DNA of 64,000 nt from Paracentrotus lividus (Eukaryota; Echinodermata; Echinoidea; Camarodonta; Echinidae), in NCBI GenBank assembly GCA_940671915.1, contig CALNVZ010003429.1, positions 23,732,294 to 23,796,293 on the forward strand, read 5' to 3'. The position numbers were made by a program, and so were the translations under genes. Every line of letters begins with the position of its first letter. The first letter of the stretch is position 1. This document shows positions 1 to 13,022 of this stretch, piece after piece. The notes beneath the pieces were generated by a model. It did not search any database. It was not told where the DNA came from and was given only the letters and a program-made list of their open reading frames with translations.

Positions 1-518
1 TAATGGAATAAATAAGGAACAAACATCACATACAATTCAGGTGGCTATTTTATTGTTTAAATGTAAAAATCTACCCCAAATTTGTCTTTAAATCAGATAT
101 ACTATGACAGTTCAACAACAGATGGCGCCAACACATCTTGATAATTTTTCAAACTATTATCTTAAATATCAAATTTCGGACACTATAAAGGCATTAATAA
201 TTCAAAATAAAGAAACATCGTAAAATGTAATAATTTAACAAACAAGTTTACGAAAAACTGTACTTTTTCTTTTGTTAAGAATGGTTTTACCACCCACTCA
301 CAGCCCACTATAAACAACAGATAAAAGGTTTTTCTTTTTTCTTTTTCTTTACAAATAGTTTAGCTGCCCACTACCCAACTGCATGAAATAAAAGTAATAA
401 CGATAAAACAAAATGAGGCTGTGATATCATTGTTTACCAACGCTTGACACATAAGACAATCTCTATCTATATAAATTAAAAAAAAAAAAAAATACGAGAA
501 TACATTTTTCGAGTTACG

Positions 519-521
<3 letters not shown>

Positions 522-552
<31 letters not shown>
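522..552. repeat. (GA)n microsatellite
   Basis: About 15 uninterrupted GA units. Confidence 0.95.
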
Positions 553-556
<4 letters not shown>

Positions 557-2390
557 TGAATAGGGAAAACTACTTTTTTTTGTGTGTGCTTATCGTGATA
601 ACAGGGAAAATAAATGAGGCTACCAATTAATATTGTTTGCTCTAACTGGAAAATCTTTCCTTGTCCGATTAGCCGTCCCGATATTAGCATGAATACATGG
701 CAAATTTGAGCTCTTGTAACAGAAGCAATTATTACATTGTAAAAATATAGAGGGAAGGGTATCCTAAACGAATAGGAAAAGGGGTTGGTTACTTGTAATG
801 CCTAAAATATAAAGATCTGCATGCAAAAAGTTGTATATATTTATATAATTGAATTAACAGGTAGGTTTTTTTCTTCCTGTTGTACTTCTGCAAATGCTTT
901 TAAACTAAAATAATGCGAGCGCGAAGCGCGAGCTAAAATTTTGAGCTCCATAGGAACAAATCTTGCATTTAAAGGAACCTTATTACCAAATTGTACATCA
1001 TGAATGGCATAAGAAATTCATGTAAAAATAAAACAGTTTAAGGGCAGTCAAGGGAACCCCATCTCAGAAATGAAGCAATCCATACCTCCAACGCTACCCA
1101 TTTTAATATAAACTTTTGTTCCATCAGTTTGTATGAAATGGCTTCTGAAAACGAATTCATCGTCCAACTTGGACCAAACGAAAAAAAGGGGGTGGCTGTG
1201 GTCTTACATTTCTAGGAGCGTATTTTTCTTTACGTGATTTAAACCCCAATCAAAAATACTTTTAAGCCATATTTATAAATTCAGGCTAGTTGTGAGTAAA
1301 ATTGGAGCGAAAGTCAATTCGACCCTCTTGAGCCTTAGAAGGAATAATGTCCCGTATCTAAAGGCTATACCTTGTGTATTTACTAGGGGACCCTAGTTTA
1401 AAAAAAAAGATAAATAACAGTTGAAAACGTCTATTCTAGAACACTATAAATCTTCGATTAAACGTCATGAAGTTCCCCAGCTCATCCCCCCCGGCTCCGC
1501 AGCCTGTGTATTAGGTCACTTAGGTAGGTATCTACCTGTTTTGGGGTGTGTTTTTGCTTTTTGGCTTGGAAAGGGCGGAACTCCTGTGCCTCCGTGGGGG
1601 GGGGGGGCACGGGCACCTAGACCTAGCTAGTGCACATCCCCAGCCCACACCCGGCCTCGTTGAAGCATAGAAATGCATCATCATCATCATCATCCTCATC
1701 CTCCTCCTCCTCCTCATCATCATCGAGCTAAACTAGGCATTAATTGATCAATACCTTCTTGGAATTCCCAATCAGCTCCATTAAAATTATATAGGAAGCA
1801 TTTACATCATTTTTTCCTGTTAATTACTAACTTAACTACATCCATTTCCCGTTTCACTTGTCTGTAAAGAAAAAGAAAATAAAGGGAGTGGACACCGATT
1901 CTTTTATCGATAATACTCTTGGACACTCGAGCAGTGGGGCAAGAACTTGATTAGTAATCAATGATTATCATCTTGTGCGCACGCCCTGGCCTTTAAAAGC
2001 ATGCCCTTAGCTCCCTTGACCATGTGCTATACCTTGAAAGTGGTATATCGAATTGTGGAAGCCATGAGGAGCATTGGCGGCGATACGGGGGACGGGGGAT
2101 GTGTCCCCCTTGTTTTTTTTTCTGGGGATCGCCCCCCCCCGTCGATTTTTAAAACTTAACATTTTTGTCAAGTGATCTGCTACTGAAACTAGTGAAGAAT
2201 TGATTAATTATTTTATTTATTTATTTATTTATTATTTGTTTATTTAATTTATTTATTTATTTTATTCATTTATTTATTTATTAAAACATCTTTATACAGG
2301 ATAACATGTTCGGATTATTACACTGTTTTTCGACACGGTCCTGTAAACATAAAAATCAAGTAACATATAGAATAATGCATAGAATAATTT

Positions 2391-2960
2391 CAAATAGATT
2401 CAAGATTCAAGATTACTTTATTGATTTTCTTTCATGTTTTCAAAAGTTAACAGAATAAATAATCAAATTAACAACATCAGTATGTAACATAGAATATTTT
2501 GTTCAAAAGTAACAGAGAAAACAATTATAAAGAAAATTCAGGAACCAGCAAGAAGCAAAGCTTGTAAGGCGCTGGTCCCTTTTAATAAAATAGAATACAA
2601 AAGTAAGCAATTTTTTTATTATTATTTTTTAACTGAAAAATATTCATGAAATAATTCATAATTTAAATAAATCTTAATTGAATAATTCTTGCCCCAAGCC
2701 CAACACGGATAAAAACTGACTAACAGGGCAAGCACTATCAACCAGTTACTATCATGCCGCGGATGAGGCAAGAAAAATAATTTACAATTATTATACAAAA
2801 AGAAGGAAAAACAACAAACTTAGAGAGACAAAAAATACCCGGGAGGGGACTAGGGTGGGGAAGGGGGGGGTGTCGAAGATTTAGATAATGATTTTTTTTT
2901 ATATAGTGTGCATGAAAAGTAAAGTTTGCTCTTGGTGTTATTTGATCCTTGGTGATATCC
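2391..2960 (-). mobile_element. LINE 3' end fragment
   Basis: The plus strand reads TTCAAGATTCAAGATTACTT then TTATTGATT, the reverse complement of a terminal AATAAAGTAATCTTGAATCT repeat. Such a short tandem tail after AATAAAGTA is typical of CR1/L2-type LINE 3' ends. No reverse transcriptase remains in the adjoining sequence. Confidence 0.45.
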
Positions 2961-3289
2961 GTCTGTCATTAGAGAAACAGAGTGATATTAGTGGTTATAT
3001 GATGATAACAATAATAATTTAAGTTTGTGTTTTAATAAAAATATGCCTCTTTTCTCACGCAATAGATAAAGAGAAAGTAAAGAAGAGAAAGTAAACCATA
3101 TGATATATATAATGATTAAGTCTCTTAATTTATAATGACACTGGATAAAGGAAGCAAAATGCATGTCAACTACAATGCTAAATGTTATTATAGGGCACAA
3201 TTTCGCAAACAAAACACAAGACAATGATTAAATGAAATGCTCTTACCTCAAGTCGCTATAAATGTATTCATGGAATATATTTTATTTTT

Positions 3290-3480
3290 TTAATTGTCAT
3301 AAGTTTCTGCATAATTTGAAAAGTAGGTCATTCTATTTCGAATTTTGGATATACAAATATATCTTTGGGACGCTTTATTCCGCTTGAGTGTATTATCAAT
3401 TCCCTTTCCGGGATTTCTATCCCACCAGCCCCCCCCCTCCAGTCGTGACACGAAATCGCCGCCCTTGATGGGGAGTATAA
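3290..3480 (-). repeat. Dispersed repeat containing GGCGAT.TC.TG..ACGACTGG
   Basis: Minus-strand copy of a repeat also seen on the plus strand at about 8970-9070 and 11490-11640: GGCGAT..C.TG followed by ACGACTGG, a G-run, GGGAT, AATGATACACT.AA and TATTTGTATATCCAAAA. The function is unknown. Confidence 0.5.
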
Positions 3481-5460
3481 CATGAAGCAACTTTTTCCTT
3501 GGTTGATGGTGAAGATACAGATCGACTTGATAGGCATTGTGAGCTTAATGCTTCATATATATGGTATAGTGGATGCAGTAGCTCTCTAGTGTCGAGTCTT
3601 GTCTCTATATTTATAATGACACTGGATAAAATTATGAATATTATGTCCTAAAAAAGCCTAAGCAATATAATACTGGAGAATGATTATAAACAAAAGGTAC
3701 AGATAAAATAATAAGTGAAAAATTAGAATAGAATTAGAAATAGACATTGATATTTGCTCTATTTGATAATACCCAATATAGGCATTTCAGATCATTATTT
3801 CTTGTCATACAATTTAGGCCTATAATGTTAAACTCTTTATTCTTTGATAATCACGATTATTGCTGTATCATGCAAAAACTAAATACTCTATTAACAACAA
3901 AACAATGAAACGAACAATTTCCTGCTCTATATCAGAATATTTCGGCGAGGTCTCCTTTTAGATAGATCTCTGAAGTGCACGCAAAATCATCGAATCTGAT
4001 GCTCTGGGATAAATGAAGAGCAATGCTTAACTTCAATAAATGGAGGGGGTCAAAGTCAAAGTAACGAACGAGAATGCGGGATATTGTCTATAACCATGTG
4101 AAATGTATCATTTATCAAATTTATCTTGTTTCTGATCCATTCGTTGCCATTAGAGTGCCAGAACATGATATTTGATAGAATTTTTCTATTATTTTTTTAG
4201 TGTGTTTGGCGCCATCTTGTGTTCGCGTAAGATTTTAGGATATATTAGGTATTTTTTACATTAAAAAAGCTAGAAATTGCTGTTTTGATGAAGTATGATA
4301 CGTGCACTTCAACTCTTCCACTGTATGATACCAAATAATACCTTATATAATTTTGTAAATTTTAGCCAGAATTAATGAAATAGACGAATTTCGTAACATT
4401 TTCATTTTTAAATGTTTTTTTGGTGTATTCTTCACAATTGGGCCTCATTTGGTATAAAAAATTCAACTTTTAAGATGGAATGCGACTGAAATGAACTACT
4501 ACGACATGTCTGGTACATTTAGAATAAAAAATATTTCAAAATTGATTTGAGGAGGAATGCACCCAATTTTCTTATTGGGTAATATGGCGCCCCCTAAAGG
4601 GCCCCCAGGAAGTCAAGGAGGGGTCTGAAAATTTGACCCCCTTCAATTTCTAATACCTTGGATCCTAATGGACCAAAAATGCCAAAAAATGAAATTTGGC
4701 GTTGATATTGCACGGATATGTTTTTGTGACATACCGTACCGCACTAATATCTAGGGGGGGGGGCGGCTACTGCGTATAACTTTAGAATCATGAAACAAAT
4801 ACCACTGCAACATTATGCGTTGGGTCATGTGACGTTTTGCGTCAGAAATTTTATGCGATATTATACGTCAGGACATGGGTGAAAAAACGGTTCGACATTA
4901 TGCGTTAGTGTGACATTACACTTTAAACATAAGTTAGTCATTTGTTGCTTATAAATGGGTCAAAACACTAATTTAGATTAGTTAAGTCTCAGTGACTATT
5001 TACCTTAGTCAAGACTAATGTTAAGTCACAGATGACAGTTTAGGTTAGTCATTGCTGATGTTTTGACCAATATAAAGAAGTCATTTGTAAGAGTAAAAGC
5101 TTATATTCCAAGTTTCTAATTGCTTTCAAATAATATGCAAGCATTTTTTTGTGAACGTCAAGACAAGGTGCTCCCAAATTATTTGTTTACTTGTTGTTGA
5201 GTTTTGACTCTTGTTGTTTTTTTTTATGTCAAACTGATGTAATAATTTTCTGGAAAAAATTGAACCAGCAGAACTGTTTTACTTGAGTTATCTCAGAGTA
5301 AGGAGAAACTTTGGACCCAATGAGGCCATTTTCAATCTATCTTTTGTGCACTGTGTGTCCTATGTCCGTGCACATGACTATAGCAGAGGGACGAGAGTGA
5401 TTCTTTGCATACAGGGACATTATTCATTGGATACTTTTACAGCTGTTAAATAGCTTTTTG

Positions 5461-6515
5461 TAAACCCCTCACAAAAAGTTTCGCAAATAGACTTTGGGCC
5501 ATGATAATCTTTCAGGTACGCTTTAGTTATTCCTGATATTCATACCTTTGGAAGATAATTTATTCCCCTTTTTATTGATATCCTACTTGTAATGATTATG
5601 TCATGCTTCAATGCACAGAATATCAGAATATGGAGAAAAGTAAAAAGTCAAATGTTGCAAAATGCATTTATCAACATGTTCAAGGCGAAGTTCCGCAACT
5701 GGACTTTAGGCTTTGATAACTTTCGGGTATTTTCTAATTTTTATTGAATTTTAGATCATTGTCAAGATAATTTATTCCTCTTTTCAATGACACCCTAATT
5801 CTAACGATAGTGTTGTTTCTGCATGAACACCTGATTGTTAGGACAATTCAGAAGTTAAATGTTGCAAATTGAATGCCTATTGTGACTATTATTGTCTGTT
5901 GCGAACAATAACAATGCATTTCGCAACTTTTCACTTTTTACTTTGCATTATTTTCGTGAGTTATGTGCATTCAATATGATGTTACTATTGCAAATAGGGT
6001 ATCAATAAAAGAAGAATAAATGAACTTTTTAATGCTATAAAAATTGCCAATGATTAAATCCCCATATTAAAATGTATAATGTTCAGTGTTGTGATACTTA
6101 AACTGAAAATTATCTTTCGCTTTGTCATGTATTCAAGTGGTATTGAGGGGTTCTGTGGACACAGGATGACATCACCCTGACAAATAAGGTATCAATCAAG
6201 AGAGGAATAAATTAACTTGACAATTGTATAAAAACCAATAAAAATTAGAAAATATCCCCAAAGTTATCAGGACATAATTGAAGTTGCGGAACTTTAATGT
6301 GATCAATAAAAATGCATTTTACAACATTTGACTTTTTACTTTTCTCCATATTCTATATTCTGTGCATTGAAGCATGATACAATCATTACAAATAGGATAT
6401 CAATCAAAAGGGGAATAAATTACTTTCCAATGGTATGAAAATCAGGAGTAACTAAAGCGTACCTGAAAGTTATCATGGCCAAAGTCGATTTGCGAAACTT
6501 TTTTGTGAGGGTTTA
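5461..6515. mobile_element. 1.05-kb long-inverted-repeat foldback element
   Basis: Starts TAAACCCCTCACAAAAAG, ends CTTTTTTGTGAGGGTTTA. The arms pair over roughly 250 bp and more loosely to a centre near 5905, so almost the whole element is a palindrome. TA at both outer ends would fit a Tc1/mariner-type target. No transposase frame. Partial relatives are at 14506-14830 and about 62690-63000. Confidence 0.7.
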
Positions 6516-6539
6516 TTGACAACAGGCACCATCATGGGA

Positions 6540-7110
6540 TCCAACATGACTCTCTCTTTTGTTCTGGTTCTCTGCTCTTCTTATTGAGATCAACCAAGCA
6601 TACCAAATTAATATTCGCAAGCGGTGTTTCCACTCTTTGGAAAAATTCTCGAAACTGGACTAAAATTTCCCGGAATTCAGTGGATTTCCTGGTATCATTA
6701 AATTGTTTAAAGATAACTCAGACAATTTTGAGCTCTAAAATGAGGCAAATAATGTTATATACATCATGATCATTCAACTTTGTTCACTCTGATATTGTGT
6801 ACATCTTGATTTTCAGATTTCCCGAAATTTCCTGGAATTATTTTACTTCCTAAGAATTTCCTGAAAAATACTAAAATTTCCTGACATTTCCTGAAATTCG
6901 GGAGAGTGGAAACACTGTTCGCAAGTTTCAGGTCGATGTTTTGCAAATATTGATCAAGGAGAATGCTTATCATCCAAATTCGGAAGCAACTTTGTTGCTA
7001 CTTTTTCGAGCAGGTGATATAGTACATCCCAGTCCCGGTCTTCGTCGTAGTAGCAGTTCGTCCGCTTCTCATCACAATGACAACAGTACGCAAGATTTGA
7101 TTTATGTTTT
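6540..7110 (+). mobile_element. LINE ORF N-terminal remnant with 2A-like motif
   Basis: A plus-strand frame reads INQAYQINIRK, is interrupted by an inserted MITE, and resumes FQVDVLQILIKENAYHPNSE, TLLLLFRAGDIVHPSPG, then a Ser-rich run, before a stop. The hydrophobic run followed by GDI..(N/S)PG resembles 2A-like peptides known at the start of some LINE proteins in sea urchins; here Asn-Pro-Gly-Pro is not intact. Nothing of the enzyme domains follows. Confidence 0.4.
6622..6917. mobile_element. hAT-type MITE with 8-bp target duplication
   Basis: 296 bp, starting CGGTGTTTCCACTCT and ending AGAGTGGAAACACTG, flanked on both sides by TTCGCAAG (6614-6621, 6918-6925). The CA(G)TG terminus and 8-bp duplication are the hAT superfamily signature. 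The interior repeats TTTCC(T/C)GGAA-like motifs. No coding capacity. Confidence 0.85.
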
Positions 7111-7469
7111 GACTTGATAGTAATTACGTTTTATTCATGTACCTGTTATCGAAGACCACAGAACACGACTTTGCATTAGGGATACACCTTGACGAGTAAT
7201 GAGCTTTAATATATTTTTGTAAATTTATCTATTTTCTTTATACAAGTATTTCCTATTTTTGGGGATTGGCAACAAACAACATGTTTTCTGTGCTTCATAT
7301 TTTTGTGTACATGTTTTGTCTTCTAGTTTTGCCAACTTCCTACAAGTTCAAGAGATTTACTGAAGCTGAACTTGTGCATAATTATACATGTATAAATTTT
7401 CATATAATATTTCTTTCTTTTGCTTTTAAAGGACTTTTATTTTCACTGACCTGTAATTATGGGTTTTAC

Positions 7470-7870
7470 ACCTTGTTGAGCTGGGGAAGACGTGTCTGTA
7501 GTCTTGGAGACACGCCCACACCAGAAGGGCGCTCATAATATTATTTTTCGCGCCATTCGGCCAAGGCATACATCCGTGTCTGCCTTGGCCTCTCACTCTT
7601 GTGCTGTGCAAGTCACGGGCAAGGAGGTTCCTCAACATGGACGAGCGAATTCAAGCTCTAGAGACAAATTAGAACAATATTTATTGTTGCTGAAATTTGA
7701 ACAGCAGACGCTAGACCAGGCCAATATCGACCCAGGCACGCAAACCAGCTAGTGCGCAGGAACAATCCGGTCCTCAAGGGGCAACAATTCTCCTCCGACC
7801 ACCGGGACGTTGCCGATACACGACGGTAGCCCTCCCGCTGTACCTGTGGATGTACAGGCTGAGTAAATGT
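7470..7870 (+). other. G+C-richer block, possibly coding remnant
   Basis: Base composition rises sharply against its surroundings. A short frame starts MDERIQALET at 7638, then stops; another frame contains SAQEQSGPQGATILLRPPG. It looks like the start of an element protein or an exon, but I cannot assign a family. Confidence 0.2.
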
Positions 7871-8407
7871 TTAAAATATAATCTGGTGTGACCGTGTCTC
7901 TTACGACGTAAGTTTATTGAAATAATTGTTATGCTGAACTTTCCAAGATAAGCTGAAGCTGAACTTCAGATACATTCTATTTCCTGCATTTCTATCTATT
8001 TGTTTTGTTTCTTATCTGCATAATCAAACCTTGATATTACACTGTACCACCTACTTTACCTTGTTTGAATGTACTGCATGCAGAGAAATGCAACATGTCA
8101 TGTATCAGGTGCAGATCCAAGACACCGATTGAATGCATTTCTCGGCCAATTGTTTGTTGACAATAGAGGATCTATTACACTGTTCGTCATAAAGGTGGAA
8201 TATTCTTTTTCTGGCTCCAGTGACATCATGTCGCTTCGGCTTTAATTTCTTGAATGTGTTTTTGTCAGCGCTTACACTTTCCGAGACCCTGGTAATATCT
8301 GGACGTCTCCCAAACCTTCTAAAAGATTTTTTTTTCAAAAAGTTTGTCAACCCAAAGATAGCAATTTTTGTCTATGTTTTCTTATTTTGGGGGTCCCTTT
8401 TTGTTAA

Positions 8408-8700
8408 TGCGGCGTCACAACTCGCCGTAGGCTGCGGGGCACGTACCTGCCCTGTAGCCTACGTCGCACGTAGGCCAATTTCTGCGATTCCTACGGGTTA
8501 TTATTGGTTGCAGGACAGGTACCTCCATCGTGCCTGCTAAGTAGGTCGTTTGTACCTGCACGTACGTTCGTCTGCAATTTCTTTGGAAAATTGATGACGT
8601 CACTTGCTGGAGCAACGTACGGAGAAGGTGTAGGCTCTGTGCACCATTGCACATGCAATGTGCGTGTTCTTACAATCATTGCACGACGCGTACGTGGCAA
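8408..8700. mobile_element. Diverged GCGGCGGTCACAACTCG-family MITE, left part
   Basis: Begins TAATGCGGCGTCACAACTCG and keeps GGGGCACGT and TTCTGCGATTCCTACG as in the 12.5-13.3 kb copies, but the right terminus is not recognisable. Local G+C is far above the surroundings. Confidence 0.5.
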
Positions 8701-8934
8701 GAACAAATTTCTCTTTTTGTTTTGGCATGCATATTCATGAACAGTAGATGGGACGTCTTGTTTTTTAATCTTCACCTATGCATTGCAAATGATTTTTATG
8801 GCAGGGGCCATATAATTTTTTTTTTTGTTTATTAATTTATTTAATTTATTTATTTTTTTTTTTTTTGGGGGGAGGGGCTTAATAGGCTAAAAAATTTATA
8901 TGGTCATTTTGTGTTTTTGTACACGTTTGCTGAA

Positions 8935-9290
8935 AAGAAGTGGGGGCTGAAGCCCCCCCCCATGTATCAAGCGCGACGAATTCATGTCACGACTGGGGGG
9001 GGGACTGAAACAACCGAAAGTGAAAAATAATACACTCAAAATTCGCATATTACGCATACTATGCAGAAACTAAGGAAAATGTTCGCGAGCACGAGGCGCG
9101 AGTCGAAAATTTTGCCTTGTAGGACCTAATAACATTTAGCATTGTATTTGGCATACATTTTACCTCTTTATTAGCTTCACTACATAAAAATATGTTAAGC
9201 TTTAAAACTCGAAGGGGGACGATCCCCCCAGAAAAAAATCGAGGGGACACGATCCCCCTGTCCCCCCACCCCCGGATCGCCGATTATGCC
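8935..9290. repeat. Poly(G)/GCGAGCG-type dispersed repeat
   Basis: Carries the CACGACTGG-poly(G) motif, a diverged GCGAGCACGAGGCGCGAG module (9085), and paired blocks GGGGGACGATCCCCC and GGGGACACGATCCCCC. Similar G/C-clusters occur at about 2080-2140 and 11860-11885. Confidence 0.5.
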
Positions 9291-9299
9291 ATGTATAGC

Positions 9300-11400
9300 A
9301 TTTTCTTTTCCTCACTCTCTCTCTCTCTCCGTCTATACATGTATAATTAATATTAAATTATGGTTTAGATTCCAGTGAGTTTCTTAGTTTCGTATTACTC
9401 CCTTCATATCTCAATATTCCAGCTCCCCAAAATTAACAGTCACATGTAAGGACTATGTTAAGATTGAAACGCAAGAGAATTGAAGTGACTATGCAATAGC
9501 CTAGGTCGTAAAACATTTTGTAAAATGGGAAACTTCTTTTAGGGGCTCTTAAGGGGTCACCCCCGCCTCACGGCAGTAGATTTGAAAATGGCCACATACT
9601 TACAAAAACGTTCCGCATCCCTTCATTTATTTCTTTTATGATAATTAATACTTGTCCAGATTACATCTCAGGCTACATTACAAGGGTTTAGTTAAAGATC
9701 TTCTAAAACTTTGTTAAAATCATATTTGGTTACGGCCATGTGTCACAAGTTGGGGTATTGTAAAAAGGTGGAGGCGTTACATTTTGGAGGGAAAATTATC
9801 ACATTTTTTCACATAGTATGAAAATGGTGTACAGTCATAAGCTGTGCAATAATTCATATTGTAGATGATTTATCAGGCTACATGTCTGTGAAGTTTCAGC
9901 TTCGTTATGCTCATAATTTTAATACAAAGATACTTTTAGTGGAGAAGGGTAAGGGGTGGAGGATCCTACGGTGGAGGATCCTACGGTGGAGGCACGTGTT
10001 AAAGCATAGGGAATTCCCTTTTTTGTTACATTCTTATTGTTTGCTGCGTTATCTGGTTATATCTTTGCAGCCAATTGGTCTTATGGGTTGAGTGATATAT
10101 CGTTCTCTTGGGAATTTATGTGGTCCTAGATAAATGTGAAGAAGATTTTTCAAAAGTAATTCAATCAATTAATTAATCAATTAAAACAAACTTAATGCAC
10201 ACATCCTCACTAGACAATGCATTGCAGGTATCAAAACTTGTCACATACAATTTTATAACATAATGGTCATTTTTTCGCCATTTTCTTTGCATGCATGTAA
10301 AACACAATTAAGTGAAAACATATTACTTGCAATAAACTTGTTTGGTTGTAATCCACGTGTAAAAGACAGGATTTCTGCCCTTTTTGCATTTCTTTTCTTC
10401 TTTTTTGATACCTGTAGCGCGGTTAGAAAAATATTTTGTATTACATGTTATATTTTTAGAAGCATAGCGTCTTATTTACACAATCCACGCGATGATTCAT
10501 TTCATTTGGTGAAAAGATTAGAAATTATTTGCCGGTAGAAATTGTGAAGTTTTTCAAACCATTTTTTCCTGTAACACTCTGTATAGCTTTTATGACACAC
10601 CTTATACAGGCACAAAAATATGTTAATCACATTCCTTTCAATCTCTGCTTTCATAATATATATACTTTTATACATGTCTGACTTACTACTAAGAAACTAG
10701 AGATGTTTGATTGTGACAATGTACATTTCTACAATTTTTTTGGACATGTAACGCATTTTCCTTCCAACTCATGACATGTGGCCTTACATGTTACAAAGCA
10801 ACACCCTGCTTTTGGTGACATTTTTTTGGTGGAAAATGTTGGCTAATCATTAGGAACGTCGAAAAGTGTTTCTCCTGCATTAAGATACCCTGACCCCTAA
10901 TTAGAGATGTCACAGCTATGGAACCACCGCAATGAAATTTGCTTTAAAAAAATAATTGATTGCCATTATTTTGTGCAAAAATCATGTTTTAATATAAACT
11001 GCAACAAAAATGAATAATAATAATAATAATAATAATATTTTAAAAGTCCATACCGGAGGAAATAACATTGTATATCTTACACTGAATACTGTTCAAGGGC
11101 CTACACTTTTATATTTTTGTTGAAGAAATAAAAACCGCCTTCTGTATTTGGTACATTCTGTCGTGTGCCTGTCAATGGGGCCTTCTAGAAATTGAATAAA
11201 AAAATTAAAAAAACACTAAATAAACTGTTGTCAATAATTGTTATTCTTATTAAATAAGTGAATAATGTTCTTCTGGCATGATTTCCTGTTCTGTCAGCCT
11301 AATCTGATTATAAAATCAATTATGAGATATATTAATCTTCACTTGAACTTAAATTTGTAAGCATTCCTCTGGAGGGAACACCTTTTCCTTCGTATCCACG
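9300..11400. other. No gene recognised
   Basis: AT-rich sequence. A 16-bp direct repeat (GGTGGAGGATCCTACG) occurs twice at about 9955-9986 and (AAT)n near 11010-11035. The short open frames look like chance. Confidence 0.5.
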
Positions 11401-11645
11401 GCTACATATTAATGCTGTTGCAAATCCAGGAGTCCATCACAATACCACCCTTGACTCAGGAGGTGAACCATATATACACGATAAACAGCGGCGATGTCAT
11501 GTTACGACTGGGGGCAGCGGAAACACCAGAAGGGATATTAATGATACACTTAAACGAAAAAAAAAAAGAGTCCCAAATATACATACTTTACATAATTATT
11601 TATTTGTATATCCAAAAATCGAAAGTTCTGGCGTATACATTGTAA
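11400..11645 (+). repeat. Dispersed repeat copy (GGCGATGTCATGTTACGACT)
   Basis: Plus-strand relative of 3480-3290, continuing to TATTTGTATATCCAAAAATC. It is followed by an ATCAA microsatellite at about 11644-11670. Confidence 0.5.
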
Positions 11646-12186
11646 ATCAAATCAAATCAAATCAGTCAAATTTTTTAAAACAAAAATCAGTAATTCGGAT
11701 TGTCTTCATTACGAACATAATAAATGAAAACAAAGACAATTATAAACGTTATAATAATAACATAATTTGAATATTATTAGCTTTGTATTTTACATACATT
11801 TTGCCTCCATACTGTCTTCACTACCTGATCACTATATTAAAAAATGCTAAGCTCTCAAAAATCGAGGGGGACGATCCTCCGCCACCGGGATTGCCACCAA
11901 TGTATTAACGATGCATACTCGTTCCGGATACTCCCTATCAAATGCTTTTGGAAGGAAATTCGCATCAAAATTACACCCTACGACATGCTTTTGGAGGGGA
12001 AGACACCAAAATTACCCCTTTATCGAAGTTTTGTTGGACATTATTCCGGACCCCATTTAAGCATTTTTTCAGACAGATTTGAAAACTATCCCTAATATTA
12101 AAGAATGATTTAGGGGGAATGCCAAAAGACCCGTATTCCAATGATTTTCGGATTCCCCCCCCCCCCAGCACTGAACCCCTAAAATC

Positions 12187-12232
12187 CGAAACGAACATAC
12201 GTGTATGGTTGACCAGGTGGGGGGGGGGGGCT
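12187..12232. repeat. CATACGTGTATGG-poly(G) repeat
   Basis: ACGAACATACGTGTATGGTT is followed by a run of ten or more G. The same pairing occurs at 19159-19211 and, reversed, around 18880-18940. Confidence 0.45.
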
Positions 12233-12522
12233 GTGTAATTAGAAGAAATCTGAAACTTGCGTGTGATGCAAGATGAAGGCACTTGTGACGCGCGTTGAAG
12301 GCAAGACGACTGTAGGTCTTGCGTCTGTCTTGCCCACTTCGTACGTGCACTGCACATTGCCTGTGCAATGATTGTGCATCAAACGTGCGTTAATTTTAAC
12401 ATCAAACCCCCACCAGAATCGCACGATTGACATTCAAACACTTGCCATGCAGGCACGTTGGAGGTGCGTGCGATGTGCCTTCATCGTGCAATGCAGTCGA
12501 TCGAAGAATCCAATCGCAATTA

Positions 12523-12775
12523 ATGCGGCGGTCACAACTCGTCGTAGGCTACGGGGCACGTGCCATCAACGTAGCCTGCGTTGCATGTGCAATCGACGCA
12601 CAGGTCCTGGGTCAACTTCTGCGATTCCTGCGTTTCTGTAGTAAGGGTATTGTAAAAACTTCCTGCACGTCGTACGTGCATTGTACCTGCAAGGTACCTC
12701 CGCTGCACGAATTTTCTACGAAATCCATCGTAGGGAGTTGCACGTCGAAGGTACGGCGAGTTGTGACCGCCGCAT
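12523..12775. mobile_element. MITE, GCGGCGGTCACAACTCG family, complete copy 1
   Basis: 253 bp with termini ATGCGGCGGTCACAACTCG and CGAGTTGTGACCGCCGCAT. Very rich in ACGT/TGCA palindromes. It is nearly identical to 13023-13275. No protein is likely; the frames across it are a by-product of its high G+C. Confidence 0.8.
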
Positions 12776-12810
12776 TATTGGACATGTCGAATAATCTTCA
12801 AAGAGTTGTA

Positions 12811-12918
12811 CCATCGACGTGCGTGTCTGAAAAATCGTGCAAACGCTGTACGAATTTTCTACGGAATCCGTCGTAGGGAGTTGCACGTCGATGGTACGGC
12901 GAGTTGTGACCGCCGCAT
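12811..12918. mobile_element. MITE of the same family, right end only
   Basis: Keeps TTTTCTACGGAATCCGTCGT, AGTTGCACGTCGATGG and the terminal CGAGTTGTGACCGCCGCAT; the left half is missing. Confidence 0.75.
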
Positions 12919-13022
12919 TACGCGACCCACAAAGGTCCCCTCAGCCCTACCCCAAGGAACCACGTCTGAGGTGTAGTGTTGTTATTGTTAATCTAGTTTT
13001 ATGCTTTAAATTATTTTGCTTT

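Larger units (their letters stand above)
1..5460. other. Repeat-rich non-coding stretch, no gene recognised
   Basis: AT-rich sequence with a (GA)n tract (522-552), one GCGAGCGCGAAGCGCGAGC module (915-933), a (TTTA)n tract (about 2207-2283), a LINE 3' tail (2391 on) and poly(G) patches. A small foldback with GGTCAAAACA ends lies at about 4958-5072. No open frame here resembles a known protein. Confidence 0.5.

Noticed and set aside
1065-1195. Minus-strand frame WSKLDDEFVFRSHF... with acceptor-like TTTTCAG and donor-like GTATGG
   Set aside because: Looks like a small exon but matches no family I recognise and has no partner exon; a chance frame of this length is not rare. It does not resemble the missing gene A membrane or tail exon.
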